A stretch of DNA of 5,067 bases. Origin: Novosphingobium sp. GTDB lineage: Bacteria; Pseudomonadota; Alphaproteobacteria; Sphingomonadales; Sphingomonadaceae. Under the pieces are notes generated by a model. The model had not been told where the DNA came from and made no database searches. It saw nothing but the letters and a program-made list of their open reading frames with translations. The DNA is taken from contig JAURNJ010000003.1 of the NCBI GenBank assembly GCA_030830245.1, forward strand, positions 1 through 5,067, read 5' to 3'. The number at the start of each line of letters is the position of its first letter. Positions within the stretch are counted from its first letter, which is position 1. Below are positions 1 to 5,067 of the stretch, piece after piece. Position numbers and translations under genes: made by a program.

Positions 1-685
1 CGCCGTCGCCAGTGCAGGTGTGGGCCGAAGTCGCGGTGTAGTAGCAGCGGCCATAGCCGCCCGTCGCCAGCACCACGGCCTTGGCGCGGAACCGGTGGAT
101 CGTGCCATCGTCCATGCACAGCGCGATCACGCCCACGCAGGCGCCATCCTTCATGATCAGGTCGATCGCGAAGTATTCGATGAAGAAGTCCGCGTCGTAC
201 TTCAGGCTCTGCTGGTAGAGCGCGTGGAGCATGGCGTGGCCGGTGCGGTCAGCAGCCGCACAGGTGCGCTGCACCGGCGGGCCTTCGCCCATATTCTGCA
301 TGTGGCCGCCGAACGGGCGCTGGTAGATCGTGCCGTCCTGGTTGCGGCTGAACGGCACGCCGGCGTGCTCCAGCTCGTAAACCGCCGCAGGCGCTTCGCG
401 CGCGAGGTATTCGATGGCGTCCTGGTCGCCCAGCCAGTCCGAACCCTTGACGGTGTCGTACATGTGCCAGGTCCAGTGATCGGGCGAATTGTTCTTCAGG
501 CTGGCGGCGATGCCGCCCTGTGCCGCAACGGTGTGGCTGCGGGTTGGGAACACCTTGGTGATGCAGGCGGTCTTCAGCCCCGCCTCGGCGCTGCCCATGG
601 TTGCGCGCAGGCCCGATCCGCCCGCGCCGACGACGACCGTGTCGTAGATGTGATCGACGATTGTGTAGCTCGAAAGATCGGCCAT
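1..685 (-). CDS. sdhA: Succinate dehydrogenase flavoprotein subunit SdhA (N-terminal 228 residues; C-terminus beyond left edge)
   Basis: This is the catalytic flavoprotein of complex II. It oxidises succinate to fumarate on the cytoplasmic face of the inner membrane and passes electrons to SdhB and then to the quinone. The translation starts [20 protein letters not shown]. It has the FAD dinucleotide-binding motif GAGGSGLRA (residues 20-28). The block SHTVAAQGG follows, with His51 matching the histidine that carries covalent FAD (His45 in E. coli). QRPFGGH (residues 122-128), [11 protein letters not shown] (140-150) and ATGGYGR (207-213) are typical of the family, and the visible part ends at AHTCTGDG near the substrate site. 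The catalytic Arg/His of the capping domain lie outside the window. Full-length members are about 590-600 residues, so roughly 38% is seen. The ATG follows the sdhD stop after one base, and GGGAGG lies 8 bases upstream inside the end of sdhD, which suggests coupled translation. sdhB probably follows off the left edge. Identification is secure. Confidence 0.97.
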   Translation of the reverse strand, partial: MADLSSYTIVDHIYDTVVVGAGGSGLRATMGSAEAGLKTACITKVFPTRSHTVAAQGGIAASLKNNSPDHWTWHMYDTVKGSDWLGDQDAIEYLAREAPAAVYELEHAGVPFSRNQDGTIYQRPFGGHMQNMGEGPPVQRTCAAADRTGHAMLHALYQQSLKYDADFFIEYFAIDLIMKDGACVGVIALCMDDGTIHRFRAKAVVLATGGYGRCYYTATSAHTCTGDG

Positions 686-686
686 T

Positions 687-1067
687 TCATGCGCCTCCCA
701 GCGCGAGGCGAACGATGCACAGCAGGCCGAATGCGGCCCCGGCAAAGGTAACAAGGTTGAGTGCGATCATGGCGGCGAGGCGATTCGCGTCCTGCAGGTA
801 GTCCTCGATGAACACCTGGAGGCCAAGGCGCGCGTGCCAGAACGTACTGACAATCAGGAGCGCCAGAGCGACCGCCGGAACCGGCCTTGCGATCCATTCG
901 GAAACGGCGGCATGGCCCAGATTGGGCAGCAGCAACAGCGAGACCGCCAGATAGGCGACCAGCACAAGGTTGCCGATCGCCGTCCAGCGCTGAAGCAGCC
1001 AGTGGTGCGTGCCCGACTTTGCCGAGCCGAGGCCGCGCACGCGGCCGATGGAGGTTCCGTTGCCCAT
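687..1067 (-). CDS. sdhD: Succinate dehydrogenase membrane anchor subunit SdhD
   Basis: This is the small membrane anchor that, with SdhC, holds heme b and forms the ubiquinone site of complex II. The protein has 126 residues. A polar N-terminus ends in [20 protein letters not shown] (residues 14-33), the alphaproteobacterial SdhD signature before the first membrane helix. Three hydrophobic helices lie at roughly 30-48, 63-80 and 97-121. His78 in FWHARLG and Asp89-Tyr90 in FIEDY keep the spacing of E. coli His71 (heme ligand) and Asp82-Tyr83 (quinone site), so both functions look intact. The ATG is preceded by AGGAAAAGAAGAG, whose AGGA starts within the sdhC stop region, a good ribosome binding site. 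The gap to sdhC is 12 bases and to sdhA one base, so it sits in the middle of one operon. Length and hydropathy are normal for the family. Confidence 0.95.
   Translation of the reverse strand: MGNGTSIGRVRGLGSAKSGTHHWLLQRWTAIGNLVLVAYLAVSLLLLPNLGHAAVSEWIARPVPAVALALLIVSTFWHARLGLQVFIEDYLQDANRLAAMIALNLVTFAGAAFGLLCIVRLALGGA
694..699 (-). promoter_or_regulatory. Ribosome binding site of sdhA inside the end of sdhD
   Basis: GGGAGG on the minus strand lies 8 bases before the sdhA ATG and inside the last codons of sdhD. With the one-base intergenic gap this supports translational coupling of SdhD and SdhA. Confidence 0.65.
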
Positions 1068-1080
1068 CTCTTCTTTTCCT
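1068..1080 (-). promoter_or_regulatory. Ribosome binding site of sdhD
   Basis: The minus strand reads AGGAAAAGAAGAG directly before the sdhD ATG. AGGA lies 9 bases upstream and its first base is the last base of the sdhC TAA stop, so the short gap serves only as a ribosome binding site. Confidence 0.6.
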
Positions 1081-1475
1081 TAGCGCAGCAGCAGCACCGC
1101 CCAGAAGGCGGCTGCAAGGGCAATGCCAATCAGCGGGCTGAGCACCGACCAGACCTTGTTGATGTCAAGTTCGAAGCCCGCCCCGATGTCGAGCACGAAG
1201 TGGCGCACACCCGATGCGGCGTGAATGAACACGCTGGCGGTAATGCCGAACAGCAAGATCATGCCGTACCAGCTCGTCGCATGCCCGGTGAAAGTCGCAT
1301 AAGCCTCCGGCCCGCTGACCAGCGCGCCAAGCCACCACAGCAGCACGCCCAGCCCAGCCGTCGCGTTCACCGTGCCGGTGGCGCGGTGAAGGATGGAGAC
1401 GGCCATCGCCGGTCCCCATTTCCAGATTTCCAGGTGCGGCGATAGCGGGCGGTTTTTGGTTCCGGCTTGGGCCAT
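1080..1475 (-). CDS. sdhC: Succinate dehydrogenase cytochrome b556 subunit SdhC
   Basis: This is the larger membrane anchor of complex II, binding heme b and ubiquinone together with SdhD. The protein has 131 residues. It begins MAQAGTKNRPLSPHLEIW, and RPLSPHL is the classic SdhC opening. The quinone-site motif SILHR follows (Ser27 and Arg31, the same numbers as in E. coli). FIHAASGVRH holds His85 and His92, matching E. coli His84 (heme ligand) and His91. Hydrophobic helices lie near residues 33-52, 68-89 and 108-130. A TTG three codons upstream would give 134 residues. It is rejected because it would sit one base from the ribosome binding site, whereas the chosen ATG has AGGGAA 10 bases upstream. 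It is the first gene of the sdhCDA operon. A serine hydrolase gene on the same strand ends 71 bases upstream, so the operon promoter should lie in that gap or further back. Confidence 0.96.
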   Translation of the reverse strand: MAQAGTKNRPLSPHLEIWKWGPAMAVSILHRATGTVNATAGLGVLLWWLGALVSGPEAYATFTGHATSWYGMILLFGITASVFIHAASGVRHFVLDIGAGFELDINKVWSVLSPLIGIALAAAFWAVLLLR

Positions 1476-1546
1476 GAGCGGCAAGTTCCCTGTCTGCTTG
1501 TGGCCTCTCCCTTAGCCAAATCGCGCGGAGGCGCAAGCAGCCACTC
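1476..1546 (-). promoter_or_regulatory. Leader/promoter gap upstream of sdhC
   Basis: This 71-base gap separates the serine hydrolase stop from the sdhC start on the same strand. On the minus strand it contains TTGCGC (1531-1536), 16 bases, then TAAGGG (1509-1514), a weak candidate -35/-10 pair. A 7-base inverted repeat (CTGCTTG at 1494-1500, CAAGCAG at 1534-1540, 33 bases apart) encloses this pair. No stem with a T-run is present, so I see no intrinsic terminator for the hydrolase gene. Read-through into sdhCDA is therefore possible. The promoter assignment is inference from short matches only. Confidence 0.3.
1486..1491 (-). promoter_or_regulatory. Ribosome binding site of sdhC
   Basis: AGGGAA on the minus strand lies 10 bases before the ATG at 1475 and only one base before the alternative TTG at 1484. 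This decides the start in favour of the ATG. Confidence 0.6.
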
Positions 1547-2767
1547 TCACTCTAACATTGGACGCCCGGCAATACCTGCCTCGAGGTCCACCGCATGCTG
1601 CACTGCCCGGAACAGGCCGACTCGCTGTTCCCACAGTCTGTCCTCCTTCACGCTGGCGAAATTGGCGTTCATGGCGATGACCAGGCGGCGCGCGGGATCG
1701 ACGAAAATATTCTGCCCGAACAGGCCGCGCGCGGTGTAGCTGCCATCCTCGTACGTCCACCACTGATAGCCATAGCCCCGGCCCGGCTGACCGATTTCGG
1801 CCTGTTTCGTCGTGGCCTTCCCGATCCAGCCTTCCGGCAATACCTGCTTGCCGCCGGCCCTTCCACCATCGAGCATGAACTGGCCGAAGCGGGCAAAGTC
1901 GGCGATGCTCGCGGAAATGCAGCAACCGCCGATTTCATGTCCGGTGGTATCGAGCACCCAGAAGCCATCCTGCGCCATGCCATAGGGCCGCCAGATCTTC
2001 TCTTCGAGATAGGAGGCGAGCGGCTTTCCGGTCGCGCGGGCGACAATGGCCTCAATCAGGTTGGTCTCGCCGGTCTTGTAGACCCATTTCGTCCCCGGCT
2101 CTGCCTCGCGCGGCAGCTTGCGCATGTAGGTGACGATGGCTTCCTCTCCGGGCACGGGAACTACCTTGTCGAACCTGGCCACGTCCGATTGCGGATCGGC
2201 ATAGTCCTCGTTCCATTTGACGCCGGAGGTCATGGTCAGGATCTGCTCGATGGTCACGCCGTCATAGGCCGTGCCCTTGAAGGCGGGGATGATTTCGGTG
2301 ACGGGCTGCTGAACGCTCTTGATGTAGCCATCCCTGATCGCCGCGCCGAGCAGTGTGGAGGTTACGCTCTTGGCGACGGAAAAGCTGGTCCAGCGATCAT
2401 CGGCGGAAAAGTCCTTGCCGTAGCGTTCGAGGCGGACCTTGCCATCGACCACTACCATCAGGGCAACACCGCGCTGGTCGGCCATGAACTCTGCAAGGTC
2501 GAAGGGCTTGCCCGAGGCCGGGTCTTTCAGGTTGAGCGGAGGCCCCTTGCCGAAGGCCCGCGCCCTTTCGCCATGGCGCATATCGCGCCGCTCGACGCTT
2601 GGCAGAAGTTCCAGCCGACCGAAGGCGAAATCGCGCTGCTCGACCGTCCAGAACAGCACGTTGCGATCGCGCGGCATGTTGATGGCAAAGGCGATGTAGT
2701 CGCGCCCGGCAAACGCCGCGACCAGCAGTGCGCCCAGAACCAGCCCCGCCCATTTCGCTTTCGACAT
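1547..2767 (-). CDS. Membrane-anchored serine hydrolase of the beta-lactamase family (class C / NylB / EstB-like)
   Basis: This 406-residue protein has the serine beta-lactamase/transpeptidase fold. An N-terminal hydrophobic stretch (about residues 6-20, preceded by Lys3 and Lys5) suggests a signal anchor or uncleaved signal peptide, placing the enzyme in the periplasm. The active-site motif is SVAK, with Ser130 as nucleophile and Lys133 as base (SxxK). The second catalytic box is WVYKTGETN with Tyr230, about 100 residues after the serine, as in 6-aminohexanoate-dimer hydrolase NylB and esterase EstB. Further family blocks are TMTSGVKWNEDY (178-189), GGCCISASIADFARFGQFML (280-299), GYGYQWW (331-337) and GLFGQ (348-352). 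The Tyr is not in a YxN box, so esterase, amidase or peptidase activity is more likely than true AmpC beta-lactamase activity. The substrate cannot be read from the sequence. GGAGGGG precedes the ATG at normal spacing. The gene is divergent from a metallo-beta-lactamase and 71 bases upstream of sdhC. Confidence 0.9.
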   Translation of the reverse strand: MSKAKWAGLVLGALLVAAFAGRDYIAFAINMPRDRNVLFWTVEQRDFAFGRLELLPSVERRDMRHGERARAFGKGPPLNLKDPASGKPFDLAEFMADQRGVALMVVVDGKVRLERYGKDFSADDRWTSFSVAKSVTSTLLGAAIRDGYIKSVQQPVTEIIPAFKGTAYDGVTIEQILTMTSGVKWNEDYADPQSDVARFDKVVPVPGEEAIVTYMRKLPREAEPGTKWVYKTGETNLIEAIVARATGKPLASYLEEKIWRPYGMAQDGFWVLDTTGHEIGGCCISASIADFARFGQFMLDGGRAGGKQVLPEGWIGKATTKQAEIGQPGRGYGYQWWTYEDGSYTARGLFGQNIFVDPARRLVIAMNANFASVKEDRLWEQRVGLFRAVQHAVDLEAGIAGRPMLE

Positions 2768-2789
2768 GGTATTGGCCCCTCCCTCGCTT

Positions 2790-2819
2790 GCTCTAGCCCG
2801 CCGCGATCAAGCCGCGCAA
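2790..2819 (-). promoter_or_regulatory. Candidate promoter of the serine hydrolase gene
   Basis: On the minus strand TTGCGC (2814-2819) and TAGAGC (2790-2795) are 18 bases apart, a weak but plausible -35/-10 pair ending 22 bases before the ATG. The inverted repeat GCCCGC/GCGGGC overlaps its spacer and the region just upstream of the -35. This is a pattern match only. Confidence 0.25.
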
Positions 2820-2835
2820 GCTGCGGGCAACGGTC

Positions 2836-2864
2836 TTGGCCTCCGGTCCGCCCAAGGCTAGACA
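2836..2864 (+). promoter_or_regulatory. Candidate promoter of the metallo-beta-lactamase operon, possibly leaderless
   Basis: TTGGCC (2836-2841) and TAGACA (2859-2864) are 17 bases apart. Transcription from this pair would start at about 2870-2872, which is at the ATG itself. This fits the lack of a clear Shine-Dalgarno sequence before that ATG. The match to a -10 consensus is poor, so this is a hypothesis. Confidence 0.2.
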
Positions 2865-2870
2865 GCCGGG

Positions 2871-3758
2871 ATGCTTCGCCTTTCCATTATTGCCGCCGCA
2901 CTGCTTTTGGGCAGCGCCAAACAGGCACCGCCGCCAGACCCCGACAGCGACAAGCACGCCCTGCTCGCAGCCTGCGACGGGAAAGATGGCTGGCGCGACC
3001 CCGCCCCGCCGGTGCGGATCGACGGCAACGTGTTCTATGTCGGCACCTGCGGGATAACCTCGCTCCTCATCACCAGCCCGCAAGGCCATGTCCTGATCGA
3101 CAGCGCCGAGGAGGAGGCAGTGCCGCTGATCCTTGCCAATGTGAGACAGCTGGGCTTCGAGCCACGCGATATAAAATGGCTTCTCGCCAGCCACTCGCAT
3201 TACGATCACACCGGCGGCCACGTGGCCATGCAGCAGGTCACTGGCGCACGCATCGCCGCCCTGCCCGATCAGGCGCGTGAGCTGGAAAGCGGCGCCGTTC
3301 CCCAAGACGACCCTCAGCATGGGTCGATCAAGCCAATGGCGCCGGTGAAAGTGGATCTGGTGCTGCGCGACGGCGCGTCGTTGCGGCTCGGTCCGAACCG
3401 GCTGACCGCCTACGCCACACCCGGCCACACGCGCGGTTCGACCTCGTGGGTTATCCGCGCCTGCGCAAAGTCGCCCTGCCCTGCCGTGGTCTATGCCGAC
3501 AGCACCAGCGCCATTTCCGACGATGCCTATCGCTTCACCGAGCATCCCGCTTGGGTCACCCAGTTCCGCCGTGGCGTCGGGCGGATCGGCAAGCTGCCCT
3601 GCTCGTTGCTGGTGACGCCGCACCCCGGTTCAAGCCAGCTGTTCGAGCGGTTTGCAGGCGAGGCTCCACTGGCGGACAAGGCGCAGTGCAAGCGCTATGC
3701 GGACAATGCCCTGGGAAGGCTTGAGGAACGGCTTGAACAGGAGCGCTCGGCAAAGTGA
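2871..3758 (+). CDS. bla: Subclass B3 metallo-beta-lactamase
   Basis: This 295-residue di-zinc hydrolase is predicted to open the beta-lactam ring (penicillins, cephalosporins, carbapenems) in the periplasm. A short signal peptide, MLRLSIIAAALLLGSA, is followed by a Pro/Asp-rich linker. The block PAPPVRIDGNVFYVGTCGI (residues 45-63) is typical of B3 enzymes. Zinc ligands are complete: HSHYDH (His108, His110, Asp112, His113), His186 in TPGHTRGS and His251 in TPHPGSS. Ser211 and Ser213 in YADSTS match B3 positions 221 and 223. Six cysteines (35, 60, 198, 203, 244, 273) fit the three disulfides known in AIM-1. This makes it a true B3 type rather than a glyoxalase-like relative, and not one of the Q/E/K active-site variants. 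An in-frame TAG nine bases upstream (2859-2861) excludes a longer ATG-started form. The Shine-Dalgarno is weak (AAGG 13 bases upstream). Its stop overlaps the prmA start. Substrate range is not predictable here. Confidence 0.93.
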   Translation: MLRLSIIAAALLLGSAKQAPPPDPDSDKHALLAACDGKDGWRDPAPPVRIDGNVFYVGTCGITSLLITSPQGHVLIDSAEEEAVPLILANVRQLGFEPRDIKWLLASHSHYDHTGGHVAMQQVTGARIAALPDQARELESGAVPQDDPQHGSIKPMAPVKVDLVLRDGASLRLGPNRLTAYATPGHTRGSTSWVIRACAKSPCPAVVYADSTSAISDDAYRFTEHPAWVTQFRRGVGRIGKLPCSLLVTPHPGSSQLFERFAGEAPLADKAQCKRYADNALGRLEERLEQERSAK

Positions 3759-4669
3759 GCGTCTGGAAGATCACCGTTCTCGCCCCCCGCCCCCAGGTCG
3801 AGGCTGCGCTGCTCGCGCACGAGGACGCGCTCGATTGGGACGAGAGCATCGTCCTCGCCGGCAGCGAAATCAGCGCCGAACGTCCCGACGAATGGATGCT
3901 GGAGGCATGGCTCGACCGAAAACCCGGCCCTGCCGAGCGCAAGGCGATAAAGGCGCTGTTCGGCAAGGCGTCAGGGCTGGCGCTCAGCGTCGAGCAAGTG
4001 CCGGACATCGACTGGGTGAGCGAGAGCCAGAAGGGGCTGGAGCCGATCAGCGCCGGACGGTTCTTCGTCCATACGCCGGACCATCCGGCCAGCGACGCTA
4101 AGGGCGCGGTGAACTTCCTCATTCCCGCCGGGCAGGCCTTTGGCACCGGCCATCACGAAACCACCGCCGGATGCCTTGCCATGCTCGATGCGATGAAGCG
4201 CAACGGCATGGTAGTGCGCAACTGCGCCGATGTCGGCACCGGCACCGGCGTGCTTGCCTTTGCTGCCATGGCGCTGTGGCCGCGCGCGCTGTTGACGGCT
4301 TCGGACATCGACCCGCTGAGCGCAGAGGTGACGCTGGAGAACGCCGCGCTCAACGGCCTGCCCGTGGGCGCGCGCGGAGGTGAGCTGACGGTCACGGTTG
4401 CCGAGGGCATGGACCATCCGCTGATCGCGGCGCGCGGCCCCTATGACCTCGTCATGGCCAACATCCTGGCCGGGCCGCTGATCGAACTTGCCCGCGATTT
4501 CGGGCGGGCGGTTGTGCCGGGGGGATCTCTCCTCCTCTCGGGTCTGCTGGCAACGCAGGAACAGGGAGTGCTGCGCGCCTGCCGCCGCGCCGGTTTCCGC
4601 CTGGCAAGGCGAGAGCAGCGCGGCGACTGGTCGATCCTGTGGCTACGCAAGCGGCGACGCGCTATGTGA
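3755..4669 (+). CDS. prmA: Ribosomal protein L11 methyltransferase PrmA
   Basis: This cytoplasmic SAM-dependent enzyme methylates lysines and the N-terminal amino group of ribosomal protein L11. The protein has 304 residues. An N-terminal substrate-recognition domain (about 1-90) precedes a Rossmann methyltransferase domain. PAGQAFGTGHHETT (residues 124-137) is the PrmA hallmark loop. DVGTGTGVLAFAA (159-171) is the SAM glycine motif, SDID (183-186) carries the acidic residue expected to bind the ribose, and ANILAGPL (235-242) is the family's motif IV. The C-terminus is very basic (RKRRRAM). Length is close to the usual 290-300. The start is GTG at 3755, overlapping the upstream stop as GTGA. 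AGGAG (3739-3743) lies 11 bases before it. The overlap implies translation coupled to the metallo-beta-lactamase. E. coli prmA mutants are viable, so the gene is conserved but not essential there. Confidence 0.95.
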   Translation: MSVWKITVLAPRPQVEAALLAHEDALDWDESIVLAGSEISAERPDEWMLEAWLDRKPGPAERKAIKALFGKASGLALSVEQVPDIDWVSESQKGLEPISAGRFFVHTPDHPASDAKGAVNFLIPAGQAFGTGHHETTAGCLAMLDAMKRNGMVVRNCADVGTGTGVLAFAAMALWPRALLTASDIDPLSAEVTLENAALNGLPVGARGGELTVTVAEGMDHPLIAARGPYDLVMANILAGPLIELARDFGRAVVPGGSLLLSGLLATQEQGVLRACRRAGFRLARREQRGDWSILWLRKRRRAM

Positions 4670-4697
4670 TGGCCGAGAGGCAAGGAAACACAATCCA

Positions 4698-5067
4698 ATG
4701 CAGGTAATTGTCATGGCCGTCGGGCCGGATCGTCCGGGCCTCAATCAATCGCTCGCCGATGCCATCGTCGCGGCAGGCGGAAACTGGCTGGAAAGCCATT
4801 TCGGCCGACTGGGCGGCTCCTATGTTGGCTCGGTGCTGGTGGACCTGCCCGATGGCGGCCTTGCCGATCTGAAGCGCGCCGCCGCGCGGATGGATGCGGA
4901 GGGCTTCCGGGTCAGCGTGGAGGCCGCTGCCGAGGCCGCGCCGCCGCAAGGCCGCACGATGGGCTTCAGCCTCGTCGGGGCAGATCGCCCCGGCATCGTT
5001 CGCGAGGTTTCGACCGCGCTGGCCGGCCTCGGCGTCAGCATCGACCTGTTCGAAACCGGGACCGAAC
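4698..5067 (+). CDS. ACT-domain protein, GcvR-like (first 123 residues; C-terminus beyond right edge)
   Basis: The reading frame is open to the window edge. A first ACT domain spans about residues 2-77, with VGPDRPGLNQSLADAI (8-23) followed by ESHFGRLGGSYVG (32-44). A second begins near 87 with SLVGADRPGIVREV (91-104) and is cut at FETGTE. Two tandem ACT domains opening with the DRPG turn are the layout of GcvR, the E. coli regulator that represses the glycine cleavage operon by binding GcvA. ACT domains usually bind amino acids such as glycine. Whether this protein plays the GcvR role here is not shown, because no gcv genes or GcvA are in the window; a general amino-acid sensing role is equally possible. 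The ATG at 4698 has AAGGAAA about 9 bases upstream. Met6 is an alternative start, but it would remove the first beta strand. The gene lies 28 bases after prmA and probably shares its transcript. Confidence 0.85.
   Translation, partial: MQVIVMAVGPDRPGLNQSLADAIVAAGGNWLESHFGRLGGSYVGSVLVDLPDGGLADLKRAAARMDAEGFRVSVEAAAEAAPPQGRTMGFSLVGADRPGIVREVSTALAGLGVSIDLFETGTE

Larger units (their letters stand above)
2768..2870. promoter_or_regulatory. Shared divergent promoter region between serine hydrolase and metallo-beta-lactamase
   Basis: This 103-base spacer must carry at least the hydrolase promoter and probably the one for the plus-strand operon. It holds a perfect 7-base inverted pair, TCTAGCC (2792-2798) and GGCTAGA (2856-2862), so each gene is preceded by GGCTAGA reading toward it. 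A second inverted repeat, GCCCGC (2796-2801) and GCGGGC (2823-2828), lies between them and could be an operator or a hairpin. No recognisable AmpR or LysR box was found, and no regulator gene is adjacent. Promoter function is inferred from gene layout; the repeats are seen directly. Confidence 0.55.

Noticed and set aside
20..751. Plus-strand open frame of 243 codons opposite sdhA
   Set aside because: The minus strand encodes unmistakable SdhA with conserved motifs throughout this stretch; the plus frame is its GC-driven shadow.
834..1445. Plus-strand open frame of 203 codons opposite sdhC and sdhD
   Set aside because: The product is polar low-complexity sequence, while the opposite strand encodes two well-conserved membrane subunits.
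1476..1484. TTG at 1484 as the sdhC start
   Set aside because: It would lie one base from the ribosome binding site. The ATG three codons later has proper spacing and gives the usual SdhC N-terminus.
2069..2077. Lys-Thr-Gly (residues 231-233) in the serine hydrolase as a penicillin-binding-protein KTG box
   Set aside because: It follows directly after catalytic Tyr230, whereas a true KTG box lies on a strand far downstream near the C-terminus. The match is coincidental; the C-terminal equivalent here is probably GLFGQ.
1595..3280. Very long plus-strand open frame (561 codons) antisense to the serine hydrolase and running into the metallo-beta-lactamase gene
   Set aside because: Its product resembles no family I recognise. 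It is the complement frame of a clearly conserved gene and then an off-frame reading of another. Long antisense frames are common in GC-rich DNA.
2793..3623. Minus-strand open frame of 276 codons opposite the metallo-beta-lactamase
   Set aside because: It covers the shared promoter region and the complement of a gene with all B3 zinc ligands. Its translation has no recognisable domain.
2871..3758. Metallo-beta-lactamase as a recently acquired mobile resistance gene
   Set aside because: There are no integrase, transposase, repeats or attC sites, and its base composition matches its neighbours. It overlaps prmA, so it looks resident.

Overview
The window looks like chromosomal DNA from a GC-rich alphaproteobacterium, most likely of the order Sphingomonadales. 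This rests on the sdhC-sdhD-sdhA order, the style of the SdhC and SdhD subunits, an SPG/AIM-like subclass B3 metallo-beta-lactamase and a prmA next to an ACT-domain gene. The genus cannot be fixed from the sequence alone. Coding density is very high: no gene-free stretch exceeds about 105 bases. There are no RNA genes, insertion sequences, CRISPR arrays or phage genes.

Left part (1-1475, minus strand): the start of a succinate dehydrogenase (complex II) operon, sdhC-sdhD-sdhA. SdhA is cut by the left edge, and sdhB presumably lies beyond it. The genes are tightly packed (12-base and 1-base gaps), each with a purine-rich ribosome binding site. SdhC and SdhD keep the heme and quinone residues known from the E. 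coli enzyme.

Middle (1547-3758): a divergent pair of unrelated hydrolases that are both tied to beta-lactam chemistry. On the minus strand is a 406-residue membrane-anchored serine hydrolase of the beta-lactamase/NylB/EstB family. On the plus strand is a complete, apparently active subclass B3 metallo-beta-lactamase with a signal peptide and six cysteines in the three-disulfide arrangement of AIM-1-type enzymes. They share a 103-base promoter region that contains a perfect 7-base inverted pair (TCTAGCC / GGCTAGA), each arm holding a possible -10 element.

Right part (3755-5067, plus strand): prmA (ribosomal protein L11 methyltransferase) starts with a GTG that overlaps the metallo-beta-lactamase stop codon by four bases. 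A two-ACT-domain GcvR-like protein follows and is cut by the right edge. The three plus-strand genes look like one transcription unit, so a beta-lactamase leads a housekeeping operon.

No clearly new biological system is visible. The points most worth a second look are the divergent serine/metallo hydrolase pair, the coupling of the B3 enzyme to prmA, and the possibly leaderless start of the B3 gene.
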